A DNA stretch of 44,328 bases from Anaerolineae bacterium. GTDB lineage: Bacteria; Chloroflexota; Anaerolineae; 4572-78; J111. The DNA is taken from assembly GCA_020433785.1 (NCBI GenBank), contig JAGRCC010000129.1:1-44328 (forward strand), written 5' to 3'. Shown in pieces: positions 24,776 to 33,958 of the stretch. The translations under genes and the position numbers were made by a program. Under the pieces are notes generated by a model, which searched no databases, was not told the DNA's origin, and saw only the letters and a list, made by a program, of their open reading frames with translations. Position 1 is the stretch's first letter, and the number at the start of each line of letters is the position of its first letter.

Positions 24776-26143
24776 TTATTCCATATGGCTCAAGCGGGTA
24801 GGCACCAATAATAGTCCTAGCATCAAAAAACAGGTATGATGATATTCAAATCCGCCGCTTTTGATCCACGACAGGGTGTACCCTACAAAAATGCAGAATG
24901 TGAGCGCAAGATAACAGGTTAGAGGAGACATGTCATTCGCCCCGTGTTGGCGAACCTGCCGAACAAACGACCAGACGGCGCTCGTCAGAACACTCAGATA
25001 GAGCATCAGCCCGAAAATCCCTGTTTCAGCCCAAACCGCCAGAAATGCGTTGTGTAATGACCTGTGGGTATAATGTGACCCGGTGTCTATTAATTGTTTA
25101 AGATAAGGCAGCACCGCCTCAGGGGCATTGCCGATCCCCACGCCAATCCAGGGATGGTCACGAATGAGCATCCACGCGGCCTCCCAGATAACCATCCTTC
25201 CACCCAATGCCCCCCCGTCACCTGTAGCAAAACGATCGAGAACTTTTGAGAAGACGAAGGGAGTAGTAACTATCGCCATGGCTGAAAGAAGTAGGGTTAA
25301 TTTTCCCCAAGGGCGTGTAGGTTTCCAAAGCCAAAAAGCCGACAGAATAGCAAAGAATGAGATGAGACTGCCTCGCGAACCACTAAAGGCAATCAAAATT
25401 AGCGTTAGCAATATGAATAAATAACCAGAAATTTTTCGTAGGAATCCCTGCTGCTTGGGGGGCCAAAGACTGGGCCAAAGAACACCGGGCATTGTCACAA
25501 TGAGCGAGATACCATATTCGTTGACGTTCATGCCCATCACCACAAGTCTACCTGAAATCTCGTATGTCTGGGTTATGACGGCATTCAGCCCGGCCAATAC
25601 CAATATCCAGCCGCTAATAGCCAACGTACTCATCAACCCATTTAAAGTTGGGAGGGAGTCAATTTCGTTGACGATTAATAGTAACAGCGCCAAATCGATG
25701 ATAAGCGATAAAAATACTGCGCGCGCCAACTCGAAGTTGGACGCCCACGTCAACGTGACAATACTCCAGATAACAAAACTTATCATTAGCAGGTTGGTGC
25801 TTCCCAGAACAATCGGTCGACGCCGGAAAACGGCATTAAGAAACCAGGACAGTAAGGCGAAGCCCATGACCAGTTCAACCAACTCATCTTGTAGGTCTCT
25901 TGGAATGAACCCGCCTCTAGGCAGGAGGAGCAAAAAGATCGCGGCATACAAAGCCCCATTAGGCTTGCGCAGCCAGGCAACCCCAATGGCCGCTGCTGCG
26001 AAAATCCCTCCCACCATCATCGGAGCGAGTGGCGAGGTCCAGACAAGTGGCGACATACCTGCGGCAAGAGCAGCCAATATGGCCAGCAAAATCAACCCTC
26101 CGCGCCAGAACTTTGGCAACCAGGGGAAAGGTTGCTGTCTCAT
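24776..26143 (-). CDS. O-antigen ligase/polymerase-family membrane protein (Wzy/WaaL-like)
   Basis: The product is 455 residues with about 11 membrane segments. The characteristic Wzy_C region (about 320-400) reads GGRMVIWEAAWMLIRDHPW, GVGIGNAPEAVLPYLKQL and THRSLHNAFLAVWAETG, with the conserved Arg and His of the large periplasmic loop. In this locus it most likely polymerises the flipped repeat units on the outer face of the membrane. Ligation to a carrier is the alternative. Its ATG overlaps the stop of the upstream GT4 gene (ATGA), so translation is coupled. Confidence 0.9.
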   Translation of the reverse strand: MRQQPFPWLPKFWRGGLILLAILAALAAGMSPLVWTSPLAPMMVGGIFAAAAIGVAWLRKPNGALYAAIFLLLLPRGGFIPRDLQDELVELVMGFALLSWFLNAVFRRRPIVLGSTNLLMISFVIWSIVTLTWASNFELARAVFLSLIIDLALLLLIVNEIDSLPTLNGLMSTLAISGWILVLAGLNAVITQTYEISGRLVVMGMNVNEYGISLIVTMPGVLWPSLWPPKQQGFLRKISGYLFILLTLILIAFSGSRGSLISFFAILSAFWLWKPTRPWGKLTLLLSAMAIVTTPFVFSKVLDRFATGDGGALGGRMVIWEAAWMLIRDHPWIGVGIGNAPEAVLPYLKQLIDTGSHYTHRSLHNAFLAVWAETGIFGLMLYLSVLTSAVWSFVRQVRQHGANDMSPLTCYLALTFCIFVGYTLSWIKSGGFEYHHTCFLMLGLLLVPTRLSHME

Positions 26144-27294
26144 GTTACAGCGTGACTTTCTTCGGCGGCCAGCCTGTCATCTTGAGGCTGTACACCGGGC
26201 ATAACTTGCTCCAAAGCCCGACGTACAGCTTCCCAATTGTGCGTCTTGTCTACATACTCCCGCCCTTTCTTGCCCATCTCGCAATTCAGTTGGCGCGTTT
26301 GGACCAACTGTTCAACATCATGTATCAGTTGGGGTATAGTTCCGCTCACCAGCCCAATGGTTTCTTGCTGGATGACGCCTCCGGGATCGATTTTCAATGA
26401 GACCACTGGTACATTCACACTCCAGGCTTCCAGCATAGTGTTGGGGAATCCTTCCCACACTGATGTATTCACAAGAATTTTGCTACGAATCAAGAGTTGA
26501 AAGACTTTTTCACGAGGTTGGGGGCCCAAGAAACGCAAGTTGCTCATGCGTGCCATCCTGTTTTCTAAATCGCGGCGTGATTCCTGATCTACTGATGCCG
26601 CAAAGCCTCCAACCACGGCAAATTGAAGGTCTGGTAATTTTTCTGCAACGTCCAGAAAAACTGGTAACTGCTTTACGGGGCGTATTCCCGCAATCCAGAT
26701 AGCATCAATGTCCGTTTCCTCAAACTTACGCGCCTTCCATGTAATGGTTGGCATCAGATTGGGGACAACAATAAGTTTTCCCCTTACATATGGTCTGATC
26801 AAGTCTGCCTGGGCGTCATGTTGGGCTGCAATGATATCCACCAGTTGTAAACCTAAGGCATAAAGCGGCGTATGTAGCCATTTGTTGCGGGGGGTAAATG
26901 CTTGCCATGGATTGCAGTTCCTATCGCCCCCCGGAGCAAATACCAACGTTGAGCTTGGGTGACTTTTAGAAAAAATCCCTGTCAGCCATAGAAATACATT
27001 GGGCACCCTGGCGTAGATCAAGTCCGCAGCCGACTCGTTGAGCGCCGCCCAAAAAGCAGGTAAACTTTCAGGACGTTTCCAGGAGGGGAAAGCATGCAGG
27101 CAACGGATTCCTGCGATAACACGAGGTGCAACGTTGGCCCGGTCATCGCCGTAGATCAAATCAACTTGATGGCCTAGCTTGGCCAGACCAGTCGCCAAAT
27201 AAGCTACCTGTGACTCCCCACCTCCAAACTCGTTGGAGTTGTCATGCAATATATCTACAGTTTTATATCCGGGAGCAATAAAACACCATTTCAC
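26140..27294 (-). CDS. Family 4 glycosyltransferase (GT-B)
   Basis: The product is 384 residues from a GTG start. The N-terminal half has NEFGGGESQVAYLATGLAKL, the acceptor-side signature of this family. The C-terminal half has VVPNLMPTITWKARKF, IWIAGIRPVKQLPVFLDVAE and the E-x7-E motif in TSVWEGFPNTMLEAW. It probably acts in building the repeat unit. The ribosome site before the GTG is weak. The stop overlaps the start of the Wzy/ligase gene by four bases. Confidence 0.9.
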   Translation of the reverse strand: MKWCFIAPGYKTVDILHDNSNEFGGGESQVAYLATGLAKLGHQVDLIYGDDRANVAPRVIAGIRCLHAFPSWKRPESLPAFWAALNESAADLIYARVPNVFLWLTGIFSKSHPSSTLVFAPGGDRNCNPWQAFTPRNKWLHTPLYALGLQLVDIIAAQHDAQADLIRPYVRGKLIVVPNLMPTITWKARKFEETDIDAIWIAGIRPVKQLPVFLDVAEKLPDLQFAVVGGFAASVDQESRRDLENRMARMSNLRFLGPQPREKVFQLLIRSKILVNTSVWEGFPNTMLEAWSVNVPVVSLKIDPGGVIQQETIGLVSGTIPQLIHDVEQLVQTRQLNCEMGKKGREYVDKTHNWEAVRRALEQVMPGVQPQDDRLAAEESHAVT

Positions 27295-27390
27295 TTTAGA
27301 TATTCCTATCCGTTGTTAACGATTTTATTTCTTCCTACGTCTTTAAACTAGGAGCGTAAAACCATGCAGGCACCGATGTCCGCCTCTTGT

Positions 27391-29007
27391 TTACCTTCTA
27401 GCATTGATAAAGTTCTGCAGAGGGAGTAACCCCCAGAGCAGATTTCGATCTTCGCGATTTAAACCCAGAAAATAAACTCCGACCCCGTACCCTAGCGACA
27501 CAAGTGCAGCCATTGCCCCTAAAGCAAACCAGTTCTCCGGCCACCACATTTGGGTCAGGCCGTAACCGCATAATCCAACTAAAACTGTACCAATCATGCC
27601 AACACTCAAACGGGGGACAAAAATCCACCACTTCAATCCCATTACATGCGCCGTATAAATAGAAATAAAAATCGAATTCCTGATCGTGAAAACAATAGCA
27701 AAGGCGACGGCTACACCAGCGGCTCCCCAGACCCCCCACCAGGCTAACAAGAATGCCAGGCCCACGTTTATAATTCCTAATATAATAGTAACAGTACCTT
27801 GTAACCGAACTTTGTTATAGCTGGTCAAAACCTCACTCAATGGAGCTGTTGCCATGGAGACGCTCAAAGGTCCCACCATTACGATTAACAATGTATCAAG
27901 ACTTTGAAATTCCGGTCCTAACCAAATGTTCAACAAGGGCCGAGCGAATCCGCATAGCAGTCCAACGGGTATGGCCAGCGAAATGCCTATGAGCTTGACT
28001 GCCTGGGAAGCCAACTGTTTTACGCCCTCAAAATCTTGAACGGCATAACGGGCTACGATGGCTGGACTAAGAACAGAGGATATCGTGAATATCAGGGTTC
28101 TAACCAACTCTGGAAAAAGCAATAGGGTTCCAAATAGACCTGTCACTTCGGCTCCAAAAAAAAGATTGACAATAATTAGGTCAATGCTCAAGAACAAAAG
28201 CAGTCCGACCCGATTGACAATCGACCAGCCACTAAGGTCAAGCAGTTGGCCTAAACGCGAGCGGTCGATGGCGGAAGGCATGATATGCAATTGGGGTGTC
28301 AACCTACGCCACACCAACCAATCTCCACAAAAAGCGACGATAGCCGCGAGCACAAACCCAACTCCAACATGCCACAATTGCGCCGATAGCGTCGTAAACA
28401 AGGCGACAACCAATCCTATACGCACAACAAAGGCCAGGATCTTTATCAGGTTTCGAAGATCAAAGCGGTGAAGGATCACGCTTGAAACGCCAAAGTTGCT
28501 ACCCAGGACGGTCAAGAGGGAGTGCATAGCTAAACACCCGAATAATATACGGGCCTGATTTTCTAAACCCACTGGCACCTGAAAGAATACAGGGAACCAC
28601 CAGGTTGATGCCAGTATAAACGGAGCGAAAATAGACACGGCGGTCACCGAAATGAAAAACGCCGTATTAAACGTTCTATTAGCCTCTGTTTCATCCAGCC
28701 GATTCAGATCAATTGCCAGGAAGCGGCCAATTGAGACATTTAGTCCCTCCGTGCCGATCGACAGATGCCTGATAACTGAAAACACCAGTGGGATCATCCC
28801 GTATGCAGCCACCCCCAAGTTATGAATCAGATAAGGGGTAAACCACAACATGACGCCTGTGTTCAACACCACAAAGGTCACATTTGAGGTAACATTGTAC
28901 AAAAAATGGCGCCGAGCCTTGCCAAGTGTCGGCGTAGTATCTAACCTACGTTCCTGCGGCGAGGCAGTTGGAGGCGCGTCAGATAAGAGTGTATTTGATG
29001 AAGTCAT
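27391..29007 (-). CDS. Wzx-type polysaccharide flippase (MOP superfamily)
   Basis: The product is 538 residues with about 14 hydrophobic segments from residue 35 on, after a polar N-terminal 30 residues. It has the segment pattern of Polysacc_synt/MATE-like transporters (VTSNVTFVVLNTGVMLWFTP near the start, then SIGRFLAIDLNRL). These proteins move undecaprenyl-linked repeat units across the membrane for Wzy polymerisation. It lies between a deacetylase and a GT4 gene. It follows the 29035 deacetylase gene by 27 bases, consistent with one transcript. Confidence 0.9.
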   Translation of the reverse strand: MTSSNTLLSDAPPTASPQERRLDTTPTLGKARRHFLYNVTSNVTFVVLNTGVMLWFTPYLIHNLGVAAYGMIPLVFSVIRHLSIGTEGLNVSIGRFLAIDLNRLDETEANRTFNTAFFISVTAVSIFAPFILASTWWFPVFFQVPVGLENQARILFGCLAMHSLLTVLGSNFGVSSVILHRFDLRNLIKILAFVVRIGLVVALFTTLSAQLWHVGVGFVLAAIVAFCGDWLVWRRLTPQLHIMPSAIDRSRLGQLLDLSGWSIVNRVGLLLFLSIDLIIVNLFFGAEVTGLFGTLLLFPELVRTLIFTISSVLSPAIVARYAVQDFEGVKQLASQAVKLIGISLAIPVGLLCGFARPLLNIWLGPEFQSLDTLLIVMVGPLSVSMATAPLSEVLTSYNKVRLQGTVTIILGIINVGLAFLLAWWGVWGAAGVAVAFAIVFTIRNSIFISIYTAHVMGLKWWIFVPRLSVGMIGTVLVGLCGYGLTQMWWPENWFALGAMAALVSLGYGVGVYFLGLNREDRNLLWGLLPLQNFINARR

Positions 29008-29034
29008 TTGTAATAATCTCAGTTGGATATGAGC

Positions 29035-30018
29035 TTAATTGTATAGAGCAGGAACTTGAGATAAGGTAATACCTTTTACACCGTATTCCTTGGCAGTTTT
29101 TAGCACGAATGTTATATTCTTTCTTAGCGTTTCGAAACGGTCTTTAGTCATTGAATATGGAGATGTACCTAAGGTTAATTCATTGGAGTGAAACATAAAG
29201 TTAATAAAAGAGATATCTGATTGGAAAATGCAATGAGCCACTTTTTGAAAGACACCGAATGGCAACTCCGTATCGGAAGGTCGAAATGACATATTTTTCA
29301 CACCGGGATACCCGAGCTTGTTTAAAGTCAACCTTAATCTATCGATACCCTTCACATTGATTTTGCTCAAGACATCACCACCAATTCCGGTTACAGGCAC
29401 TTCAAGAATATTGATGGGGTTCTCATTGATTATTGCCTTCTTAGTCAAATCTTTGGCGTCAGGGTAATATGGGGCATTTGGCGCATAGTAGGTATCGGTT
29501 TTAATATAGTCATTGATGCCTTTTGCATGGGTCCATGAAAGATAAGGACATACGGAACTATCAACCAGATAATTGTTCTTCGCGAGCCACTGTAAGGTTC
29601 GATTGTCGATAGCCCACTTACCGGCTCTATGCGAAGTCGGTCTGATGCCATAATTTTTTTCTATAGCTTCATGGAGCGCTGCCATTTTCTTATAAAAAAG
29701 ATCATCTGGAATTTCAGATTGAAGCCCTCCAATCCATTTCTCGTCAACCCCGTACGAATTTCTATTCTCGAAAGGAGGTGTATTCCAAATATGGAGGTGA
29801 TGCCCAACTTCGCATTGACCCTCGTCTAAGTAGTTTTTGATTACTGCAATTGCATCGTCATGAGTTGCCATAACATAGTTTATAAGATATGTGGGAATCA
29901 TATCATACTTGGCACAAACTTCTTGCAAGAAATCTAGCCCGGTAATAGCAGTAATCCTATTATGTTGTTTATCGAACCAATCCTCTTCGGTATCTACCGT
30001 AATAATCAAAAATTTCAT
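29035..30018 (-). CDS. Polysaccharide-deacetylase-fold protein (NodB superfamily, divergent)
   Basis: The product is 327 residues. It starts with the catalytic strand MKFLIITVDTEEDWF (Asp-Glu-Glu-Asp), then VGHHLHIWNTPPF as the metal-His region and TSHRAGKWAIDN in place of the usual RxP motif. Late motifs are SFRPSDTELPFG and FMFHSNEL. It is a separate NodB subfamily (WalW-like, from memory), also typical of EPS loci. The role is presumably de-N-acetylation, unproven. The sequence is A/T-rich compared with its neighbours. The AGAGGG before the ATG is about 13 bases away, rather far. Confidence 0.8.
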   Translation of the reverse strand: MKFLIITVDTEEDWFDKQHNRITAITGLDFLQEVCAKYDMIPTYLINYVMATHDDAIAVIKNYLDEGQCEVGHHLHIWNTPPFENRNSYGVDEKWIGGLQSEIPDDLFYKKMAALHEAIEKNYGIRPTSHRAGKWAIDNRTLQWLAKNNYLVDSSVCPYLSWTHAKGINDYIKTDTYYAPNAPYYPDAKDLTKKAIINENPINILEVPVTGIGGDVLSKINVKGIDRLRLTLNKLGYPGVKNMSFRPSDTELPFGVFQKVAHCIFQSDISFINFMFHSNELTLGTSPYSMTKDRFETLRKNITFVLKTAKEYGVKGITLSQVPALYN

Positions 30019-30163
30019 TCTTTGTTTTCAAACCCTCTAAGGCTCTCGCGAGTAAGTAAAATGAGCTTCTCAAAAGTATTCCGACCTGTTTCGGCTTTGT
30101 CTGGTTTAATAATCTTTCACTTTAAGACTCTGACAATTAGATAATTCCTAATCAGGAGACTCC

Positions 30164-31021
30164 TCAACGCGGATTTTTTGAGCCTAACATAACCTTTAAG
30201 AACTCTATAAGAAAGGCAGCGCCGGTACCCAGAGCGCAGCCTACAACAGCCGCCACCACCGTGTTAAGCGGTATTTGAGGCGAAATTGGTGTCCGTGGTT
30301 GAGTCGCAACCTCAACCACAATGAGATCACTACCGGGTAACCATTTCGATTTCCTGGCAACCTGTTTGAAGGCTATCACCATCTGATTAGCAATTTCCAT
30401 CGCCAGGCGCGGGTCGTCCTGCTCAACCGTCAATTCGATGAGTGGAGTCTTAGGAATCGCGTGGATAATAATTCCATTTTTAATCTGGCCTGTGTCCAGA
30501 TCTAGAGTCTGGGCTGCTGACTCAGTAACCGGGTCCTTGGCTAATAACTCTACGTATGTAGTGCTCAAATATTCGCTTGACTCGAACAGACTATAATCGT
30601 CACCGACGGAGATCATCAGCTTTGTCGAGGCTTGATACACAGGCGAGATTATAAAACTGCTAACCATAAAACTGGCAGTAGCCGCTATTAGCGTACTTAC
30701 AACAATTAACCACAACCATTTCCAGACGATCAGGAGGTACTGTTCAAGAATCATTCCCTGACTGGATCCATCCGAATATTGAGGAAACAGCATTACACTG
30801 CTCCATTCGGATGTCCATCCGCGAATCGACAGGTCCTCTACCTGTTCCCTTTCACTCTTTGTCTCACACGAACCGATGAACTCCTCCGTTTCACGATACG
30901 GGGTTAATGGTTGAAGTTGATCCTTCTGATGCTCCTTATCCAAGGTCGGCGGCTCGATAACTAGGTTTTTTAGACCAGAGAATAAATCCCCTAGTTGGTT
31001 TTTAAGATTATTAGCAGTCAT
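30164..31021 (-). CDS. Wzz-type polysaccharide chain-length regulator
   Basis: The product is 285 residues from the ATG at 31021, which follows AGGAGG by six bases. The longer open frame back to 31102 would overlap the upstream gene and is rejected. Two membrane segments (about 103-124 and 253-274) bracket the extracytoplasmic domain, and the Pro-rich signature TQPRTPISPQIPL precedes the second. The first 90 residues are an unusually long acidic cytoplasmic extension. There is no C-terminal tyrosine kinase. Wzz proteins set the modal length of Wzy-made polymer. It follows the epimerase gene by 32 bases. Confidence 0.9.
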   Translation of the reverse strand: MTANNLKNQLGDLFSGLKNLVIEPPTLDKEHQKDQLQPLTPYRETEEFIGSCETKSEREQVEDLSIRGWTSEWSSVMLFPQYSDGSSQGMILEQYLLIVWKWLWLIVVSTLIAATASFMVSSFIISPVYQASTKLMISVGDDYSLFESSEYLSTTYVELLAKDPVTESAAQTLDLDTGQIKNGIIIHAIPKTPLIELTVEQDDPRLAMEIANQMVIAFKQVARKSKWLPGSDLIVVEVATQPRTPISPQIPLNTVVAAVVGCALGTGAAFLIEFLKVMLGSKNPR

Positions 31022-31053
31022 AATTCGCCTCCTACCATGCATGGACAGTTTGG

Positions 31054-32076
31054 TTACTTCGTCTGTATATCTCCAGCCCATGCACGGTTGTCTTGATACC
31101 AATCAACCAAGTTGGATACGCCCTGTCTAAATGTGACCTGTGGCCGCCAATCCAACAATTGCTCTGCCTTGGTTATGTCAGCCCACGTGGCCAGCACATC
31201 AGCCGGATGACGGGGCTGAGTCTCAATTTTCCCCTTCTTCCCAACTAACTCCTCTACCAATTGAATAGCTTGGTTCAGCACAATCGGCACATCAGAGCCC
31301 AAATTGATTACCTCGTAACCCAGTGGCTTAAGCCCAGCAATTGTTCCCCGGGCAATATCGTCCACGTAAGTAAAGTCACGCGATTGCTGACCATCACCAA
31401 ATACTGTCACAGGCTGATCTTCGCTAATCCACTGTACAAACCGAAAAAGGCTCATATCGGGCCGTCCTGCCGGGCCATAAACTGTGAAGTAACGTAGCAC
31501 GGTGACATCAATACCATATAGATAGTGATACGTGTAACATAGTGCTTCAGCTGCCTTTTTCGAAGCTGCATAGGGCGATAAAGGTCCGTTAGTGTTCGCA
31601 TCCTCTTGAAATGGTCGAGGGTTGTTTGAACCATATAAACTGGAAGTGGAAGCCAAGACAAATTTCTTCACGCCAAAATTTCGGCATAATTCCAGCAAAT
31701 TCAACGTACCGGTAACATTAGTATCGATGTAAACCCAAGGATTCTCCGCTGACTGACGAACCCCAGCCCTCGCAGCAAGATTAATGACGGCGTCAAATGG
31801 AGGTAACGAACTGGGAGGCTGATCGGATTCGGAATTTGAATTGTTACTCACCTGTTCAAATAAATTACTCAAGGCTATCCGATCACAGATATCAAGCTGA
31901 TGAAATTCGAAGTTTGGGCAATCTTTGAGTTGGCGCAACCTCCATTCCTTCAAGCGTACATCGTAAGCCTCATTTAAGTTATCTAGGCCAATGATAATGT
32001 GTCCTTGAGCCAGTAATAACTCGGCCACTTTGGAGGCAATAAAACCAGCTACCCCAGTTAGTAAGTAACGTCTCAT
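31054..32076 (-). CDS. NAD-dependent nucleotide-sugar epimerase (UDP-uronate 4-epimerase type)
   Basis: The product is 340 residues from the ATG at 32076, whose GAGGAG ribosome site is ideal and whose ATGA overlaps the upstream stop; the frame back to 32136 is rejected. The extended SDR fold has TGVAGFIAS (7-15; the third Gly is Ala), the catalytic Ser in ASTSSLYG and Tyr169-x3-Lys173 (SPYAASKK). A 15-residue Ser/Asn/Pro-rich insert lies at 78-92. Together with the coupled UDP-sugar dehydrogenase it should supply an epimerised UDP-uronic acid (UDP-GalA or UDP-GalNAcA). Which one cannot be read. Confidence 0.92.
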   Translation of the reverse strand: MRRYLLTGVAGFIASKVAELLLAQGHIIIGLDNLNEAYDVRLKEWRLRQLKDCPNFEFHQLDICDRIALSNLFEQVSNNSNSESDQPPSSLPPFDAVINLAARAGVRQSAENPWVYIDTNVTGTLNLLELCRNFGVKKFVLASTSSLYGSNNPRPFQEDANTNGPLSPYAASKKAAEALCYTYHYLYGIDVTVLRYFTVYGPAGRPDMSLFRFVQWISEDQPVTVFGDGQQSRDFTYVDDIARGTIAGLKPLGYEVINLGSDVPIVLNQAIQLVEELVGKKGKIETQPRHPADVLATWADITKAEQLLDWRPQVTFRQGVSNLVDWYQDNRAWAGDIQTK

Positions 32077-33407
32077 AATCTTATCTCCTCTGCTGGAAAA
32101 TATCTTGAGGCTACCATTGGGCCAAGCGCATAGCAAGTGTCAACAATCAGACCAGCGTGTTGCCGCACCCAAGCCCAGTCATAGTTCTTGTGATTTGTCG
32201 CAATCAACACGCAATCCGTCGCAGCCAAGGTTATGTCAGTCAATTCAATGCGAGGGGTCTCCAAACCTTCAGAGTACAGTGAGCCGACAAACGGATCGTG
32301 AAAACTAACGAATGCACCGCGTGCCTCAAGAAGCCGGATAATGTCAAGCGCCGGACTTTCGCGCGTATCATCAACGTTTGGTTTATAACTCACACCCAAT
32401 ACCAATACTTGACTACCTTTAACAGATCGCCCAGCCTCATTGAGCAAGTCGGTAGCACGAGCCACCCAATAAGCTGGCATACCGGTATTAATCTCACTAG
32501 CTAGCTGTATAAAGCGGGCATTGTAGTTCAACGTGCGTAGCTTCCAGGACAGGTAATGCGGATCTAATGGGATACAGTGTCCGCCAACACCCGGACCCGG
32601 GGTAAACTTAGTGAAGCCAAACGGTTTGGTCGCAGCAGCTTCAATAATTTCGTGGGCATCAAGACCAAGTTTGTCACACATCATCAGGAATTCATTTACC
32701 ATTGCAATATTGACGGCTCGAAAAGTATTCTCCAATAGCTTTACCATCTCCGCCGCTGCTGAAGAACTTACAGGAACAACTCGTTCCACGATACAACTAT
32801 ATAACCTTTGTACCATTTCACTGCATGCTGGTGTCATTCCTCCAATCACCTTGGGGGTATTCTTCAACATATAGTCAGTCCGACCTGGATCAATGCGCTC
32901 TGGCGAAAAAGCAACAAATACATCTCGCCCTACTTGTAAACCATTTTGGAACATACGTGGAACGATAACTTCTTCAGTGGTTCCTGGATAAGTTGTACTC
33001 TCCAGCACAATAAGCATCCCAGAATGGATATATTTAGCGACCGCATCCGCTGCGGAGATAACATATGACAATTCGGGATCATGTGTTTTTGAGAGCGGTG
33101 TGGGCACACAAATAGAGATCGCATCACAGTCCGCTAGCGCTCTATAGTCTGTCGTTGCCTTGAGTTGACCAGTCTTTACCAGGGCTTGAATTTCCGCCTC
33201 CGGCACGTCATCAATATACGACTGTCCAGCAGATAGGGCTTCAACTTTGCGTTCGTCATTGTCAATACCTATCGTACAGAAGCCAGCTTTAGCAAACTCC
33301 ACTGCCAATGGCAGGCCAACGTAGCCGAGGCCAATTACTGCAATCCGTGCATTTCGGGAGTCGATCTTATTTCTCAATACATTTTTGAAAGTTGTAGAAT
33401 TATTCAT
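32073..33407 (-). CDS. UDP-sugar 6-dehydrogenase (WbpA/WbpO/TviB type)
   Basis: The product is 444 residues. The N-terminal NAD fold has IAVIGLGYVGLPLAVEFAK (GLGYVG 26-31). The catalytic region has Lys223 and Cys278 in PGPGVGGHCIPLDPHYLSWK, and the C-terminal fold has LVLGVSYKPNVDDTRESP. The longer GHCIPLDPHYLSWK form is typical of UDP-N-acetylhexosamine dehydrogenases, so UDP-GlcNAcA or UDP-GalNAcA is favoured over UDP-GlcA. The enzyme oxidises C6 twice with NAD+. It is the first gene of the EPS transcript; the leader contains a hairpin (33456-33472). Its stop overlaps the epimerase start. Confidence 0.93.
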   Translation of the reverse strand: MNNSTTFKNVLRNKIDSRNARIAVIGLGYVGLPLAVEFAKAGFCTIGIDNDERKVEALSAGQSYIDDVPEAEIQALVKTGQLKATTDYRALADCDAISICVPTPLSKTHDPELSYVISAADAVAKYIHSGMLIVLESTTYPGTTEEVIVPRMFQNGLQVGRDVFVAFSPERIDPGRTDYMLKNTPKVIGGMTPACSEMVQRLYSCIVERVVPVSSSAAAEMVKLLENTFRAVNIAMVNEFLMMCDKLGLDAHEIIEAAATKPFGFTKFTPGPGVGGHCIPLDPHYLSWKLRTLNYNARFIQLASEINTGMPAYWVARATDLLNEAGRSVKGSQVLVLGVSYKPNVDDTRESPALDIIRLLEARGAFVSFHDPFVGSLYSEGLETPRIELTDITLAATDCVLIATNHKNYDWAWVRQHAGLIVDTCYALGPMVASRYFPAEEIRL

Positions 33408-33455
33408 AACTAGTCAATCCAATCCACTTATTACTTGGGCTATTTGGCTGAACTT

Positions 33456-33472
33456 CTCAATCATTTATTGAG
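33456..33472 (-). promoter_or_regulatory. Small hairpin in the leader of the EPS operon
   Basis: CTCAAT (33456-33461) and ATTGAG (33467-33472) form a 6-bp stem with a 5-nt loop, about 50 bases before the first EPS gene. LoaP-type NusG proteins recognise a leader RNA hairpin, so this is a possible target, but the stem is weak. Confidence 0.3.
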
Positions 33473-33947
33473 TCTCCATTTAGTATTAATAGATTTATTA
33501 CAATCATTACGTATAGTTAATAATTCACGAAATGGACAGATCTTGTTTACTGACACTAACCGCATAACTCCTCTACATAATAGAGATTGATGAGACTACA
33601 AATTTTTCTAACTAAAGATCTTACGCATATTCAAAATGCTCCCACCTCGATCTTCTCTCATTCTACGACCTGCTGTCCTGACCGAGAAGTCCGAGAAGTT
33701 CTGCTTGAGTCAGGTTGAGTAGTCGCTAAATCGTGAGCAATCCTGGTGCCAACGTATAAAAACTGATTGTCATACACATCTATCGGGTAATAGACATCGA
33801 ACCTGCACCACACTATAATCAGCAGCAGGTGTTCAACCACTCCGTTGTTACCCGCCAGCTCGAGTTGCAGTTCGAGCTACCTATCCCCTCGCTGCGACCA
33901 ACAACTGTAATCCATTCGTTAATTTGGCCATGTCAGCCGATATTATT
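33473..33947. other. Region between the EPS operon and the IS element, no gene recognised
   Basis: It is A/T-rich near the operon. A minus-strand frame at 33658-33840 (containing DVYYPIDVYDNQFLYVGTR) resembles no family I know. AGCTCGA (33857-33863) and TCGAGCT (33872-33878) form a 7-bp hairpin. The EPS promoter should lie in 33480-33650, but no hexamer pair stands out. Confidence 0.4.
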
Positions 33948-33958
33948 ATTCGAGGGTT
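33948..33958. repeat. Left target-site duplication of the IS element
   Basis: ATTCGAGGGTT here is repeated exactly at 35217-35227 on the other side of the element. An 11-bp duplication is typical of the IS4 group. Confidence 0.9.

Noticed and set aside
33658..33840. 60-codon minus-strand ORF (contains DVYYPIDVYDNQFLYVG)
   Set aside because: No family recognised and a low-complexity Ser/Thr/Arg end; mentioned only within the intergenic entry.
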